From assembly GCF_008974285.1 (NCBI RefSeq), contig NZ_BKZV01000002.1, positions 462,613-526,612 on the forward strand: a stretch of DNA of 64,000 nt, given 5' to 3'. This DNA comes from Thermogemmatispora aurantia. Lineage in GTDB: Bacteria > Chloroflexota > Ktedonobacteria > Ktedonobacterales > Ktedonobacteraceae. A program made the position numbers and the translations under genes. Of the stretch, positions 43,671 to 52,700 are shown piece by piece. Under the pieces are notes generated by a model. The model was not told the origin of the DNA, ran no database searches, and saw nothing but the letters and a program-made list of their open reading frames with translations. How positions within the stretch are numbered: position 1 is the stretch's first letter; each line of letters starts with the position of its first letter.

Positions 43671-44474
43671 ATGAGTATTTTAGAAAGCATCCAGCATGGT
43701 TTGGAAAAGGCAGCCCAGCAGGCGGCTCGCCTGGCCCGTATTCAGCACTTGCAGATCGTGCTGAATGACCTGAGCTACAAGGCCAGTCTGGAGCACCGGA
43801 CACTCTCCAACAAAGTCATGGAGTTGTATTGCAGTGGGAGACTCAGCCAGAGCGAGCTGCTGCCACTCTGTCAGAATCTCGCCACCCTTGAGCAGCACAT
43901 CCAAGAAATCCAGCAGGAGCTGGAGCGTCTGCATGGCGAAGGACAGGAGCAGGCCAGTGCCCCGCCAGCAGCGGCGTCAGGTCCCTTGCCTGCTCAGCCA
44001 TCGGCCAGTGGTGCGGCTGCTCCTCCTGCGGCCTATCCAGCTTATCCCCCTTCGTTTCCCCCTGTAGCAGCCTATCCTGCTGGCGGCCCGATCGCCTACC
44101 CACCGCCATTTGCCATGCCAATGCCAACAGGACCTGCTCTCAGCCCAGGCTACGCCCCTCCGGGCTACGTTCCCCCACTGACGGGTTCTCCTGCCGTCAC
44201 AGCCACACCCACCAGCGACGGGACCACCGTCGTCGTACCGCCTCCAGCTCCCGAGAGCACCTCTACAGCGGCCTCTGGCCCCGATCCCGCTACCGCTACA
44301 GCTCCCGCTGGCGTGCAGCAGGAGGCTGTTTCCACCGCAGCCGGCACCGGCGAGCCTCCTACGCCTCCGGCAGACGTTCCACCGTTGGGAGCTTTGCCAG
44401 AAAGCGCCCTGGCCGCTAACCCAGAGGAGGCCAGCAGGCGTGGCGCTCCCCTGGGAGAACCGGGTCAGCCGTAG
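43671..44474 (+). CDS. Coiled-coil protein with Pro/Ala-rich tail
   Basis: 267 residues from the ATG at 43671, which follows AGAAGGAG; a TTG at 43668 is less likely. Residues about 1-90 are helical ('LEKAAQQAARLARIQHLQIVLNDLSYKASLEHRTLSNKVMELYCSGRL', 'LATLEQHIQEIQQELERLHGE') and should form a coiled coil with one Cys at each end of the middle helix. Residues about 95-267 are Pro, Ala, Gly, Tyr and Thr-rich and probably disordered, with PPxY-like repeats such as 'AAYPAYPPSFPPVAAYPAGG'. No family recognised. It lies divergent from the iclR operon. Confidence 0.6.
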   Translation: MSILESIQHGLEKAAQQAARLARIQHLQIVLNDLSYKASLEHRTLSNKVMELYCSGRLSQSELLPLCQNLATLEQHIQEIQQELERLHGEGQEQASAPPAAASGPLPAQPSASGAAAPPAAYPAYPPSFPPVAAYPAGGPIAYPPPFAMPMPTGPALSPGYAPPGYVPPLTGSPAVTATPTSDGTTVVVPPPAPESTSTAASGPDPATATAPAGVQQEAVSTAAGTGEPPTPPADVPPLGALPESALAANPEEASRRGAPLGEPGQP

Positions 44475-44694
44475 TCGGCGCTCCAGGTGAGCAGCTGATC
44501 CGACGAGACAGCGTCGCGTCGGCGCCGGCCTCGCGCCCCTGGCCAGTCAGAGACCAATCCTGGTTCTCATGTCGCCCGCCCTTGCACGTGAGGCCGGCCC
44601 GCGCTACACTCTCAGAGTGAGAATGCCCTGCCCTCTCCCAGCAACGAGAGCAGGCAGGACGGTGAGCAGCCTTCAAGTGAGAAGGAACAGGAGC

Positions 44695-45441
44695 ATGTCC
44701 AGCCCAGCGATCCCCAGCTTACCAGCACAAGAGGAGCTGATTGTCGAGGCCATTGACCTGCACAAGGACTACGGCGAAGGGGCACTCAAGGTCCAGGCGC
44801 TACGCGGCGTCAGCCTCCAAATTCGCCGCGGCGAGGTTGTAGCGATCATGGGACCAAGCGGCTGCGGTAAGACTACCTTGCTGAACTGCCTTAGCGGCCT
44901 GGACCGGGCGACCTCGGGGACAATCCGCATTGCAGGTCAGGATATTCAGGAATTGACCGATAACGAGCTAACAACCTTCCGCGCTCGTTCAATGGGCTTC
45001 ATCTTCCAAAACTACAATCTATTGCCAGTGTTGACGGCTCTGGAGAATATCGAACTGCCGCTACTGGTGAGCGGAGTGCCACCTCGCGAAGCGCGCGAGC
45101 GAGCTCTTGCCAGCATTGAGCAGGTCGGATTGAGCCGTTGGGCTCGCCACCGCCCGGCGGAGATGAGCGGTGGGCAGTGCCAACGAGTGGCCATTGCCCG
45201 CGCCCTGGCTACTCGCCCTGCTATCGTCTGGGCCGATGAGCCAACCGGGGCCTTGGATAGCGAGGCCAGTCAGGAGATCCTCGACCTGATGTTGGCCCTC
45301 AATCGCGAGCAGGGACTGACTTTTGTCTGGGTCTCACACGCCCTGGAGGTCGCACGCCGGGCGCAGCGTTTGATCACTATGCGCGATGGACGCATCGAGG
45401 ACGATCGTTCTCTCGTCGCTTCCCCTGCAGACAGAGTCTAG
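44695..45441 (+). CDS. ABC transporter ATP-binding protein (MacB/LolD type)
   Basis: 248 residues from the ATG at 44695 (GGAACAGGAG upstream); a longer frame from 44569 lacks support. Complete ABC ATPase: Walker A 'IMGPSGCGKTTLLN', Q-loop 'GFIFQNYNLLPVLTALENIELPLL' (typical of the MacB/LolD/FtsE branch), signature 'MSGGQCQRVAIARAL' with Cys where Gln is usual, Walker B 'AIVWADEPTGALDSEAS', and H-loop 'VWVSHALEVARRA'. This class drives lipoprotein release, antimicrobial peptide export or mechanotransmission. No FtsX/MacB-like permease is within the window, so it is an orphan here. Confidence 0.92.
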   Translation: MSSPAIPSLPAQEELIVEAIDLHKDYGEGALKVQALRGVSLQIRRGEVVAIMGPSGCGKTTLLNCLSGLDRATSGTIRIAGQDIQELTDNELTTFRARSMGFIFQNYNLLPVLTALENIELPLLVSGVPPREARERALASIEQVGLSRWARHRPAEMSGGQCQRVAIARALATRPAIVWADEPTGALDSEASQEILDLMLALNREQGLTFVWVSHALEVARRAQRLITMRDGRIEDDRSLVASPADRV

Positions 45442-45470
45442 CCTTGCAATCAACCCGGCAGGTCCAGCAT

Positions 45471-45499
45471 TTACATCTGGCGCTTCTGTACCCTATAAT
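45471..45499 (+). promoter_or_regulatory. Promoter of the PfkB kinase gene
   Basis: -35 TTACAT (45471-45476), 17-base spacer, -10 TATAAT (45494-45499), 63 bases before the ATG at 45563. Confidence 0.5.
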
Positions 45500-45562
45500 A
45501 GAGATATCTTTCAACACGCAGGCAGGCCGGCAAGCGGCCACAGGGATTGAGGGGGTCCTTCT

Positions 45563-46525
45563 ATGGGTAGAGTCATTGTTCTTGGCAGCCTGATGACCGA
45601 CCTGGTAGCCCGCGCACCTCGCTTCCCTTTCCCCGGGGAGTCCTTGATCGGCGAAGAGTTTGCGATGTTCATCGGCGGCAAAGGCTTCAATCAGGCGGTG
45701 ACTGCCGCCCGTCTCGGCGCCCAGACGAGTCTGATCGGCAATGTCGGTCAAGACGCCTTTGGCGATGCCTTCTTCCCCGCGCTGGCCGCCGAGGGCGTCG
45801 ATTGTACCTACGTTAGCCGCGATGCCACGGCTGGCACGGGGGTAGGCTGCGTGACGATAGCAACTGAGATCGGGCAAAATGCCATTGTCGCTCTGCCACG
45901 CGCGAATCTGACCCTGTCGGCAGAGACGGTACGCCGGGCAATGGAGGAGCTGCTCGGCTCGCAACAGAGAGCCGCTATGACCCCACCCGGCGTTTTTCTG
46001 ACACAATGCGAGACAGGCATCGAGACGATCGCCACCGCCTTGCACCAGGCACGCGCGGCTGGTCTCCTGACGATTCTCAACGCTGCCCCGATCCCCCAGG
46101 AGACGCTCCCTGCCGAGCTTTTCAGGATGGTGGATATTCTGGTGGTGAATGAGATTGAGGCGAGTTTCCTGGCCGGCCTGACCATTGATACGGCCATGAC
46201 GGCCAAAACCGCAGCCGAGCGGTTGCTTGAGAGCGGCCCCCAGCATGTGATTATTACGCTGGGAGCGCTGGGCGCGACGTGGTGCACTCATGGCGAGAAC
46301 GGCGCTCCGCCTTTCCATCGCTGGCAGCGCGCTTTCAATGTGCAGCAGGTCGATCCGACCGGCGCCGGCGACGCTTTCTGCGGCGCTTTGGCCGCTCGCC
46401 TTTCAATGGGTGCCCCTCTTGAGGAGGCGCTCCGCTGGGCCAACGCCGCAGGAGCCATCACCGTTACGCGCAAGGGCGCTTTGCCTTCTCTACCGACGCG
46501 CACTGAGGTGGAGGCCCTGCTCTAG
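45563..46525 (+). CDS. PfkB family sugar kinase (ribokinase-like)
   Basis: 320 residues. Motifs: N-terminal 'GRVIVLGSLMTDLVARAPRFPFPGE', PfkB signature 1 'FIGGKGFNQAVTAARLGAQTSLIGNVGQDAFGDAF', 'LVVNEIEASFLAG', and C-terminal signature 2 'QVDPTGAGDAFCGALAARLS' with the catalytic Asp in GAGD. These place it in the ribokinase branch, phosphorylating a pentose or related sugar at the 5/6-OH. The exact sugar is not determined. Start ATG at 45563 follows GAGGGGGT. No transporter or isomerase is adjacent, so it may act in salvage. Confidence 0.9.
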   Translation: MGRVIVLGSLMTDLVARAPRFPFPGESLIGEEFAMFIGGKGFNQAVTAARLGAQTSLIGNVGQDAFGDAFFPALAAEGVDCTYVSRDATAGTGVGCVTIATEIGQNAIVALPRANLTLSAETVRRAMEELLGSQQRAAMTPPGVFLTQCETGIETIATALHQARAAGLLTILNAAPIPQETLPAELFRMVDILVVNEIEASFLAGLTIDTAMTAKTAAERLLESGPQHVIITLGALGATWCTHGENGAPPFHRWQRAFNVQQVDPTGAGDAFCGALAARLSMGAPLEEALRWANAAGAITVTRKGALPSLPTRTEVEALL

Positions 46526-46828
46526 CTTTGACCCTCCCATCCTTTCCCCTTAGCCTTGAGGCCAGCCGGCGAGTCTGATGGCTCGCTCCACCCCCGGCCA
46601 GGCCCGGACTCATATTCGCTTTATTCCCCCCGCCAATCCCCCCTTTTCGCCCCTCTTTCCCCGTTCTTCTCTCATCTTCCCTCTTCTATCCAATTTCATC
46701 GATATTTGACAGCAACCTTCTCATATCGAAGAAGTTGATTTCACAATCACAAAGGAGTGCGGTACAATACTCCTACACATCGCTACTATTGTCTACATCA
46801 ATCTCAGCGTAGCGGGGAGAAGAAGCAG
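46526..46828. other. Intergenic region before the secreted glycosidase
   Basis: About 300 bases, pyrimidine-rich (46610-46690) with no supported gene. It holds the promoter at 46740-46768. Confidence 0.45.
46740..46768 (+). promoter_or_regulatory. Promoter of the secreted glycosidase gene
   Basis: -35 TTCACA (46740-46745), 17-base spacer, -10 TACAAT (46763-46768). Transcription near 46775 gives a leader of about 55 bases to the ATG at 46829. Confidence 0.55.
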
Positions 46829-48508
46829 ATGGGCAAATGTGGTAGTGGCTATGGAGGTTATGGATACCTGCGTTGGGTGGCAGTGGTTCTGATCTGGCTG
46901 CTGAGTGTGCTGCCGTCGGCCCCGGCTGTAGGATCGGCCAACCCCCTTTCGATGTCAGCCCAGGCACAGAGCTGGCAGCGCGGAGAGGGCAGAGCGCGGT
47001 CGTGCTCCCCTTCACCAGCAATTGGGACGCCGCTACGACAGCTACGTGGGGTTTGGATCGCCACGGTGGCCAATCTGGACTGGCCCTCACGCCCGGGCCT
47101 GCCCGCCGCCGTTCAGCAGGAAGAAGGGCGGCGCTTGCTCGACCAGGTGAAGGCATTGGGCTTCAATGCAGTCTTTGTACAGGTACGCCCGTTGGGGGAC
47201 GCCTTCTATCCGTCGCACTACGCTCCCTGGTCGGCCTACCTGAGCGGCGTCCAGGGGCGCAGTCCAGGTTATGACCCACTGGGATTCCTGCTGAACGAGG
47301 CTCACCGGCGCAACCTGGAGTTTCACGCCTGGTTGAACCCCTTTCGCATCAGCTTCCACGACAATCTCGCCGCCCTGGCCCCGACCAATCCCGCGCGGCA
47401 ACATCCCGAGTGGGTAGTGCACTACGCCGGCGCCCTCTACCTGAATCCAGGTTTGCCCGCCGTACGCCGGCTCCTGGCGGCCACGGTCGAGGAGCTGCTG
47501 CGTCACTACGATGTCGACGGAATTCACCTGGATGATTACTTCTACCCCTATCCAGTGGGAAAGCTGCCTTTTCCAGATAGCGAGACCTATCGCCAGTACG
47601 GCGCCGGCCACTATCGCTCGATCGCCGATTGGCGACGGGCAAACGTGAATGAGCTGATAGCGACTCTCAGGCAGACAATCCACCGCTTGCGCCCAACAGT
47701 AAAGTTCGGCGTGAGTCCTTTCGGGGTCTGGCGCAGCCGCCGCAGCGATCCGTCAGGCTCGGCCACCGCAGCAGCGGTGACAAGCTACGATTCGCTCTAT
47801 GCAGATACACGCACCTGGATCAGGCACCACTGGCTGGATTATATCGCCCCGCAACTGTATTGGCCCATCGGCTTCAGACCCGCCGATTATGCGACGCTCG
47901 TGCGCTGGTGGGTCCATGAGGTGCAGGGCTGGCCGGTCCATCTCTACATTGGACAGGCAGCCTATAAGATCGGGAGCGGCGGCCCCTGGAACGACGCGGA
48001 GGAGATGCCGCGCCATCTGCGTTTTGATCTGCACTTTGCGGCGATAAAAGGCGAAGTTTTTTTCCGCTTGAAGTCCTTACTGGCCGATCCCCTCGGCTTC
48101 GCCCGGCGTTTGCGCACGGCTCTCTATCGCCATCCTGCGCTGATTCCAGTGATGCCCTGGTTGGGCGGGGGCCCTCCGCCGACACCCAGGGCCTTGCAGG
48201 CCCAATTGCAGCCCCAGGGAACGAACTGGTGGACGGTGACGCTGCGCTGGCAGGATGGCTCTGGTGGGCAGGCCCAGACAGTCGCTTATGCTCTCTACCG
48301 CCTGGATGGCGCCGCTCCCCCTGGCCTGTGCGCGCTGAAGGCTGCTACCGCCCTGCTGGCGACCCAGCGACGCTTTGGAACAGGCTGGCAGCTGTTTGTC
48401 GACCAGCTCGCACCCCAGGACGCACTCTATACGTACTACGTGACCGCGCTGGACCGTCTGTATCATGAAAGCTCCCCCAGCTCAGCTCTGGTTGTCCATC
48501 TTCCATGA
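46829..48508 (+). CDS. Secreted GHL10/DUF187 glycoside-hydrolase-like protein (YngK type)
   Basis: 559 residues from the ATG at 46829 (GGGGAGAAG upstream). A signal peptide is clear: 'YLRWVAVVLIWLLSVLPSAPAVGSA'. The TIM-barrel domain (about 70-420) has 'PLRQLRGVWIATVANLDWPSRPG', 'LGFNAVFVQVRPLGDAFYPSHYAPWSAYLSGVQG', 'EAHRRNLEFHAWLNPFRI', 'LLRHYDVDGIHLDDYFYPYP' (candidate acidic catalytic residues in HLDDY) and 'WLDYIAPQLYWPIGF', all typical of DUF187. Residues about 440-559 look like a fibronectin-III-like beta domain. The family is thought to act on cell-surface glycans; substrate unproven. Confidence 0.9.
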   Translation: MGKCGSGYGGYGYLRWVAVVLIWLLSVLPSAPAVGSANPLSMSAQAQSWQRGEGRARSCSPSPAIGTPLRQLRGVWIATVANLDWPSRPGLPAAVQQEEGRRLLDQVKALGFNAVFVQVRPLGDAFYPSHYAPWSAYLSGVQGRSPGYDPLGFLLNEAHRRNLEFHAWLNPFRISFHDNLAALAPTNPARQHPEWVVHYAGALYLNPGLPAVRRLLAATVEELLRHYDVDGIHLDDYFYPYPVGKLPFPDSETYRQYGAGHYRSIADWRRANVNELIATLRQTIHRLRPTVKFGVSPFGVWRSRRSDPSGSATAAAVTSYDSLYADTRTWIRHHWLDYIAPQLYWPIGFRPADYATLVRWWVHEVQGWPVHLYIGQAAYKIGSGGPWNDAEEMPRHLRFDLHFAAIKGEVFFRLKSLLADPLGFARRLRTALYRHPALIPVMPWLGGGPPPTPRALQAQLQPQGTNWWTVTLRWQDGSGGQAQTVAYALYRLDGAAPPGLCALKAATALLATQRRFGTGWQLFVDQLAPQDALYTYYVTALDRLYHESSPSSALVVHLP

Positions 48509-48715
48509 GCAGCAGCAGGCTGGTCGCACTGATTTGCCTCTCTGCCTCGCCCCAATGAGAAGCGCGAGGCGGACACGGCCCCGATATACCAGGCTGTGCC
48601 GCCCCACGCTCAGAGACGGCTCCTCTCCGGTAAGAGCCGGTCTGCAAACCGCTGGCAGCTGGCAGCTCAGCCGTCAGTGATCAGCCAGCACCAGCACAAG
48701 GGCAGATCAAGAGCG

Positions 48716-50905
48716 CTAACGAGAATGCCGGGTCGTCAGGCTGCGAGCGCGTTGGAGCAGATTGTTGCCTTTGGCCACAAGGTTAGCTGTGCGGGCCGGG
48801 GTGAGCTTCGCTGCAGCTTGCTGCCCACTGCCACCGAACTCGGCTCCCTCCAGGAGAGTAAGCAGCTCGTCGGCCAGGGCATTGCGCTGCGCGGTCAGCA
48901 GCTGAAGCTGGGAAGCCATCCGGGTATAGGTGCTATCGTTGTCGGGGCTACCGCTCTCTAGCGCCAGGGTGGAGATGCGCAGGGTGCTCAGGGCAAGGTC
49001 ACCTACGGGCGCATCGATGCGCTTGAGGAGTTGACCAAGCTGGAGGAGCAAGCCACGACTGCGCCTCACCGTGGGCGGAAGCGCGCTGTCATCCAGCGCT
49101 TCGATAAGAACCCGTCCGTCATGACGGTAGTCGTCTTTGAGGCCGAGTAGCTCCATCATCGTGGGACGAATGTCGGCGTGATCGGCCCAGATGCTGTCGT
49201 TGAGACCAAGATGGCGCACGCCAGGCCCAACCAGCCCCAGCCAGGTGCGGTTGATGTCGGGGGCAATATCGCCGTGGTTCCAGGCATAGGTAGGCACAAC
49301 CTGGACACAGGGCGCGTTGCAGTTGGCTGGCCCGGCATAGAGGTAGTAGTCAGGATTGGCGAACCAGACAAAGGTAGGTGTACGAGCCGGATCGGCGGTG
49401 ACCATGTGCAGCAGCTTCATTTCGACGGGATCGGCCATGTATTGGGTCAGCTGCTCTGTCTTGCCCGTGATGGGGTTGACGGCTGTGAGTTTGCCAGTGG
49501 CCCGCTCAAAAGCTCGTGTCACTGGATCGGTGCGCCCCGGATTGCCGGTGATGTAGATCGCCGGGGCCGAGTCGGCATGCAATTGGAAGGGGGTAGTAAC
49601 GCCTTGCTGAGTGGCAAGCAAGCCCGTCAGGTTGACGTTGATTTCGCCAATCACGCTGTAGCTACAAGGCACATTGATGCCATCGCAGTCCACCGGAGTC
49701 GGGGGCCCGCCGACAAAATGGTCCCCTTCGTCAGCGGTGATGACAAAGAGCGTGTTGGCTGGCGTGATGCCATCTTGCTCTAGCCGTTGGAAGAAACGAG
49801 CAAAGGCCTGATCATAGGCACGGAGGGCAGCAACATAGCCCGCTTGACCAGGTCCAAAGGCCGGCCCGCCCGGGTGTTTGTCGTGGGCATCGGAGATGTA
49901 GGCGTATGTGACAGGTACACCGTGCTCTTGCATGGCGGCTACATAGGCCAGGCTGACGCTGGCTTCCATGCCATCAAAGCCGGGGAAGCCGATGTGTCCC
50001 TGGGAATCCTGGATGATGTGCCCGTCGAGGTCAGTAAGCGGCCCGTCGGGGCTGATCTGGGGAACAACGTATTTGTGACCGAAGAGGGCCTGGTAGCCTT
50101 CATAACCCCCAGGTTCGTCGGGCAGAAGATCAGGTTTGCCGTTATGCTCAGAGGAGCAGAGCGGGTTGTTGAGGGCACAATGAATGCTGATGCCAACGAA
50201 ATCGGCATACGCCTGGCCAGGATTGGCTTTGACTTCATGGGCTTCCGGCGAGTCGGCCCCGAAGACAGTGGGAATGTCAGTCCCCGTGTTCTCCAGGACC
50301 ATGTTGGCAGCGCCAACACCTCCAACGTTACAGCCAGCCCGGGTATAGGACACCCACGGCGCCGGGGCGTTGACCCCCAGCTCGTTGAGCATGTTGTAGG
50401 TGGTATCAGTCGGCGTCGGATTGGTGGGGTCGTAAATGGGATCGGTCCAGTAGGCGAAGGCTGAGGCCGGGCTACTGGTCCCGTCAGGATTGAAATAGCG
50501 ATAGCTGTTGCTGACCGCTACTCCGTGACGATCCGGGTAGACACCGGTGAGTGAGGTGAGAATGTCGGTGCCGGTGTGGGCAATCAGGGGAGTGTGGTTG
50601 TTGGAGAGCATGACGCCGTTACTCTCGATGAAGCTGAGGAGATGAGGCATCTGCTCTAGATCAGAGGGAACATTAGGGTTGTCCCTCATCAGATGTACAT
50701 TATCAAATTGGATGTAGATGACGTGCTTGATGCCGTTTTTGAGACGACAGGTCGCATCACCCTCGCTCATCGCAGCAGCAGCGGCACCACCAGGCTTCAC
50801 CGCTGGTAGCAGGATGCTGATGATGAGAAGAAGCAGACAGCTCGCTTCGATGAAGCGGAAGCGTCCCCCCACGGGGTTGCGCTGGGACCAGGTGCGATGA
50901 CACAT
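48716..50905 (-). CDS. Secreted alkaline-phosphatase-superfamily protein
   Basis: 729 residues from the ATG at 50905 (AAAGGAGGAACCT upstream); a longer frame to 51175 is unsupported. Signal peptide: 'FRFIEASCLLLLIISILLPAVKPGGAAAA'. The alkaline phosphatase fold is seen in 'HVIYIQFDNVHLMRDN' (first metal Asp), 'NNHTPLIAHTGTDILTSLTGVYPDRHG' (nucleophile Thr), 'TYAYISDAHD' and 'NTLFVITADEGDHFVGG' (metal Asp/His), 'DIRPTMMELLGLKDDYRHDGRVL' at the end of the fold. The C-terminal 130 residues are a helical region. It resembles nucleotide pyrophosphatase/phosphodiesterase or sulfatase-like members. Substrate unknown. The only Cys pairs are in extracellular loops. Confidence 0.85.
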   Translation of the reverse strand: MCHRTWSQRNPVGGRFRFIEASCLLLLIISILLPAVKPGGAAAAAMSEGDATCRLKNGIKHVIYIQFDNVHLMRDNPNVPSDLEQMPHLLSFIESNGVMLSNNHTPLIAHTGTDILTSLTGVYPDRHGVAVSNSYRYFNPDGTSSPASAFAYWTDPIYDPTNPTPTDTTYNMLNELGVNAPAPWVSYTRAGCNVGGVGAANMVLENTGTDIPTVFGADSPEAHEVKANPGQAYADFVGISIHCALNNPLCSSEHNGKPDLLPDEPGGYEGYQALFGHKYVVPQISPDGPLTDLDGHIIQDSQGHIGFPGFDGMEASVSLAYVAAMQEHGVPVTYAYISDAHDKHPGGPAFGPGQAGYVAALRAYDQAFARFFQRLEQDGITPANTLFVITADEGDHFVGGPPTPVDCDGINVPCSYSVIGEINVNLTGLLATQQGVTTPFQLHADSAPAIYITGNPGRTDPVTRAFERATGKLTAVNPITGKTEQLTQYMADPVEMKLLHMVTADPARTPTFVWFANPDYYLYAGPANCNAPCVQVVPTYAWNHGDIAPDINRTWLGLVGPGVRHLGLNDSIWADHADIRPTMMELLGLKDDYRHDGRVLIEALDDSALPPTVRRSRGLLLQLGQLLKRIDAPVGDLALSTLRISTLALESGSPDNDSTYTRMASQLQLLTAQRNALADELLTLLEGAEFGGSGQQAAAKLTPARTANLVAKGNNLLQRARSLTTRHSR

Positions 50906-51089
50906 AGGTTCCTCCTTTATCGCTGCAGGTCCACCGGTTGGTTGATCGATTGGCACACAAGAACAGCATGGCTGCAACTCGCCCCTGGCAGCAGGAGTAA
51001 GGCCCTCTTCCTCCGGCCAGTAGCCGCGGCCCGGACGCTGACCTTCCCCGCCGCGCTCTGCCCTGTCCTTGCGCTTCCAATGTTGAGAG

Positions 51090-51114
51090 CCTGTCAGGTG
51101 GCACGCCTGACAGG
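51090..51114 (-). repeat. Hairpin in the leader of the secreted phosphatase gene
   Basis: CCTGTCAGG (51090-51098) and CCTGACAGG (51106-51114), seven-base loop, inside the predicted 5' leader. Confidence 0.5.
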
Positions 51115-51162
51115 GAGGTCTCCCCAAGTCGCGTTCCTCTCGACTCTCCAAGGAGATGCAAT

Positions 51163-51194
51163 TAGAGTATAGCACTCTATTGAATAGATATCAA
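51163..51194 (-). promoter_or_regulatory. Promoter of the secreted phosphatase gene, with palindrome over the -10
   Basis: Minus-strand -35 TTGATA (51189-51194), 17-base spacer, -10 TATACT (51166-51171). The -10 lies within TAGAGT-ATAGC-ACTCTA (51163-51179), a perfect six-bp-arm palindrome. The leader to the ATG at 50905 is about 250 bases. The stretch 51176-51240 is unusually AT-rich for this window. Confidence 0.6.
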
Positions 51195-51506
51195 TGATCT
51201 AAATGGCAAAGTATTAAGAATATGTAAAATAGAGGCGTTCATGCAAGCTCATAAGAGGAAAGAGGAGACATGACCCGGCAGGCTCGGGCAGGGAAAGAGC
51301 ACCGCTAGACCCGGTCACGCTCAGCTCGTTGGCTACCCTGCCTGATCAATCAGGGCCGAGAGGCTACGCCGAGGTTCGTTAGTTGGTTAGCGAGTTGGCC
51401 GGCTGGCTGGCTGGCCTCACACGCTTTTTGGAGCTGAAGCACAGCACGCCTGGAAGAAAGCCTGTACCAGAACAGCTCTCTGACTGGGGTTGCTCTGACT
51501 CAAGAC
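51195..51506. other. Intergenic region with no supported gene
   Basis: Upstream of the phosphatase promoter and past the SnoaL-like gene's stop. An AT-rich patch lies at 51195-51240; nothing else was recognised. Confidence 0.35.
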
Positions 51507-51980
51507 TTAGAGCCTGAAGGGGAGCCAGCGCAGAGGGGGAAAGACCTGCTCGACGATCGAAAAATGATCGTAGTAGTCGCTCTGCCGCAGGATCAGGCCA
51601 TTTCTGACCAAGAAGATGCTGACGCCATCGACTTGAAACGGTCGAGAAAGCCAGGACTGTCTCAGGAGGCGCGGCGTTTCGCCGGAGGCAATCCAGCAGA
51701 CTGCCGCCTGCCCATCCCCAAAGAAGCGGCGCGTCGGCGTATACTGGATGGTCGGCATACTAGCGAAGCGCTGACTAAACCAGCGCGCGATCTCTTGATG
51801 GCCGCGACGCGCATGGCGCATACCCGTGTCAAAGAGTTCAGCGCTCTCATGATAGAGGGCAATAAGCTCATCGACGTCGTGAGCATTGAAGGCGACGATC
51901 CAGCGATTGATGAGAATGGGCAGCTCCATGCCTGCAGGCACAGGACCACTGTGCTCAAAGCTGTCTCGGTTGGTTCGCAC
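51507..51980 (-). CDS. SnoaL-like / NTF2-fold protein
   Basis: 157 residues from the GTG at 51980, which has GAGGAG eight bases upstream; an ATG at 51929 would give 140 residues but has no ribosome site. Features of the SnoaL-like polyketide-cyclase/NTF2 fold: 'MELPILINRWIVAFNAHDVDELIALYHESAELFDTGMRHARRGHQEIARWFSQRFASMPTIQYTPTRRF', then beta strands 'QAAVCWIASGE', 'FQVDGVSIFLVRNGLILRQSDYYDHFSIVEQV'. The Asp and His of the typical active pocket (YYDH) are present. Such proteins may be isomerases, hydrolases or only ligand binders. Function unknown. Confidence 0.8.
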   Translation of the reverse strand: MRTNRDSFEHSGPVPAGMELPILINRWIVAFNAHDVDELIALYHESAELFDTGMRHARRGHQEIARWFSQRFASMPTIQYTPTRRFFGDGQAAVCWIASGETPRLLRQSWLSRPFQVDGVSIFLVRNGLILRQSDYYDHFSIVEQVFPPLRWLPFRL

Positions 51981-52700
51981 GCCACTTTCTCCTCTGCTTC
52001 TCTCTGGCTGGCAGCTCTCGGATGGTGGCATCCTCGTGCTCTGTATTGTAGCGCAGGAGGACGATAAGGACAAATACTCTGGTCAATTGAATTGGGAGCT
52101 GCGTCGAGTGTGGTCGCCTGTCGCCTATCTTTACCCGCCTATCCACCGGCTTCCTTCGCTGACCTCTCCTACCGAACGAGCAAGATCCAATCAGGACGAA
52201 AGCCAGGAGGAAACGGAGAGCGAGAGGACGCAAGCCTCATCGGTCGCCGCCTTTTTCGCTGGCGAGGGCAGGAGAAAGGAATTTGCCATTCTCATACTGT
52301 CCAGGCAAGGTGCTGAGGGGAGTCCGTCGCTGGACGAGGGCGTGATAACAGGGAACTGGAATACGATCTTTTTGCCGCACCCAACCAGCTTCCTGGCCAG
52401 AACCGCGATTAGCTGGACGTTCATTACCAGTTTCCACCGGCGATGCCGTCTTCTCTGATGGGAGCGCTTCCCGTGGGCTTCGGCTGCGGAGACCGAGGGC
52501 CGCATGGGAGACGTTCCTTTTTTCACTTCTGCGCTTGCGCGCTTACCAGTCGTTGAAGACAGAGAGACGCCCGTCTCGTCCCCGTTCGACCTCTTGCGAG
52601 AGGTCGCCAGCGTAGCGAGCGAGGCAGGCATCTCGCTGTTCACCGCAATCTCTCTCCGCGCAGGTCTGTAAGCGCCTCCCCGCGGCCAGGTCAGATGCTT
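51981..52700. other. 720-base region with no supported gene
   Basis: Open frames occur on both strands (for example 52191-52643 minus) but are Ser/Arg-rich, lack ribosome sites and match no family I know. It may hold the promoter of the SnoaL-like gene. I see no repeat or RNA structure of note. Confidence 0.4.

Noticed and set aside
45377..46318. 313-residue minus-strand frame opposite the PfkB kinase
   Set aside because: Antisense shadow; the PfkB motifs are on the plus strand.
52191..52643. 150-residue minus-strand frame
   Set aside because: Ser/Lys/Arg-rich composition, no ribosome site, no recognisable domain.
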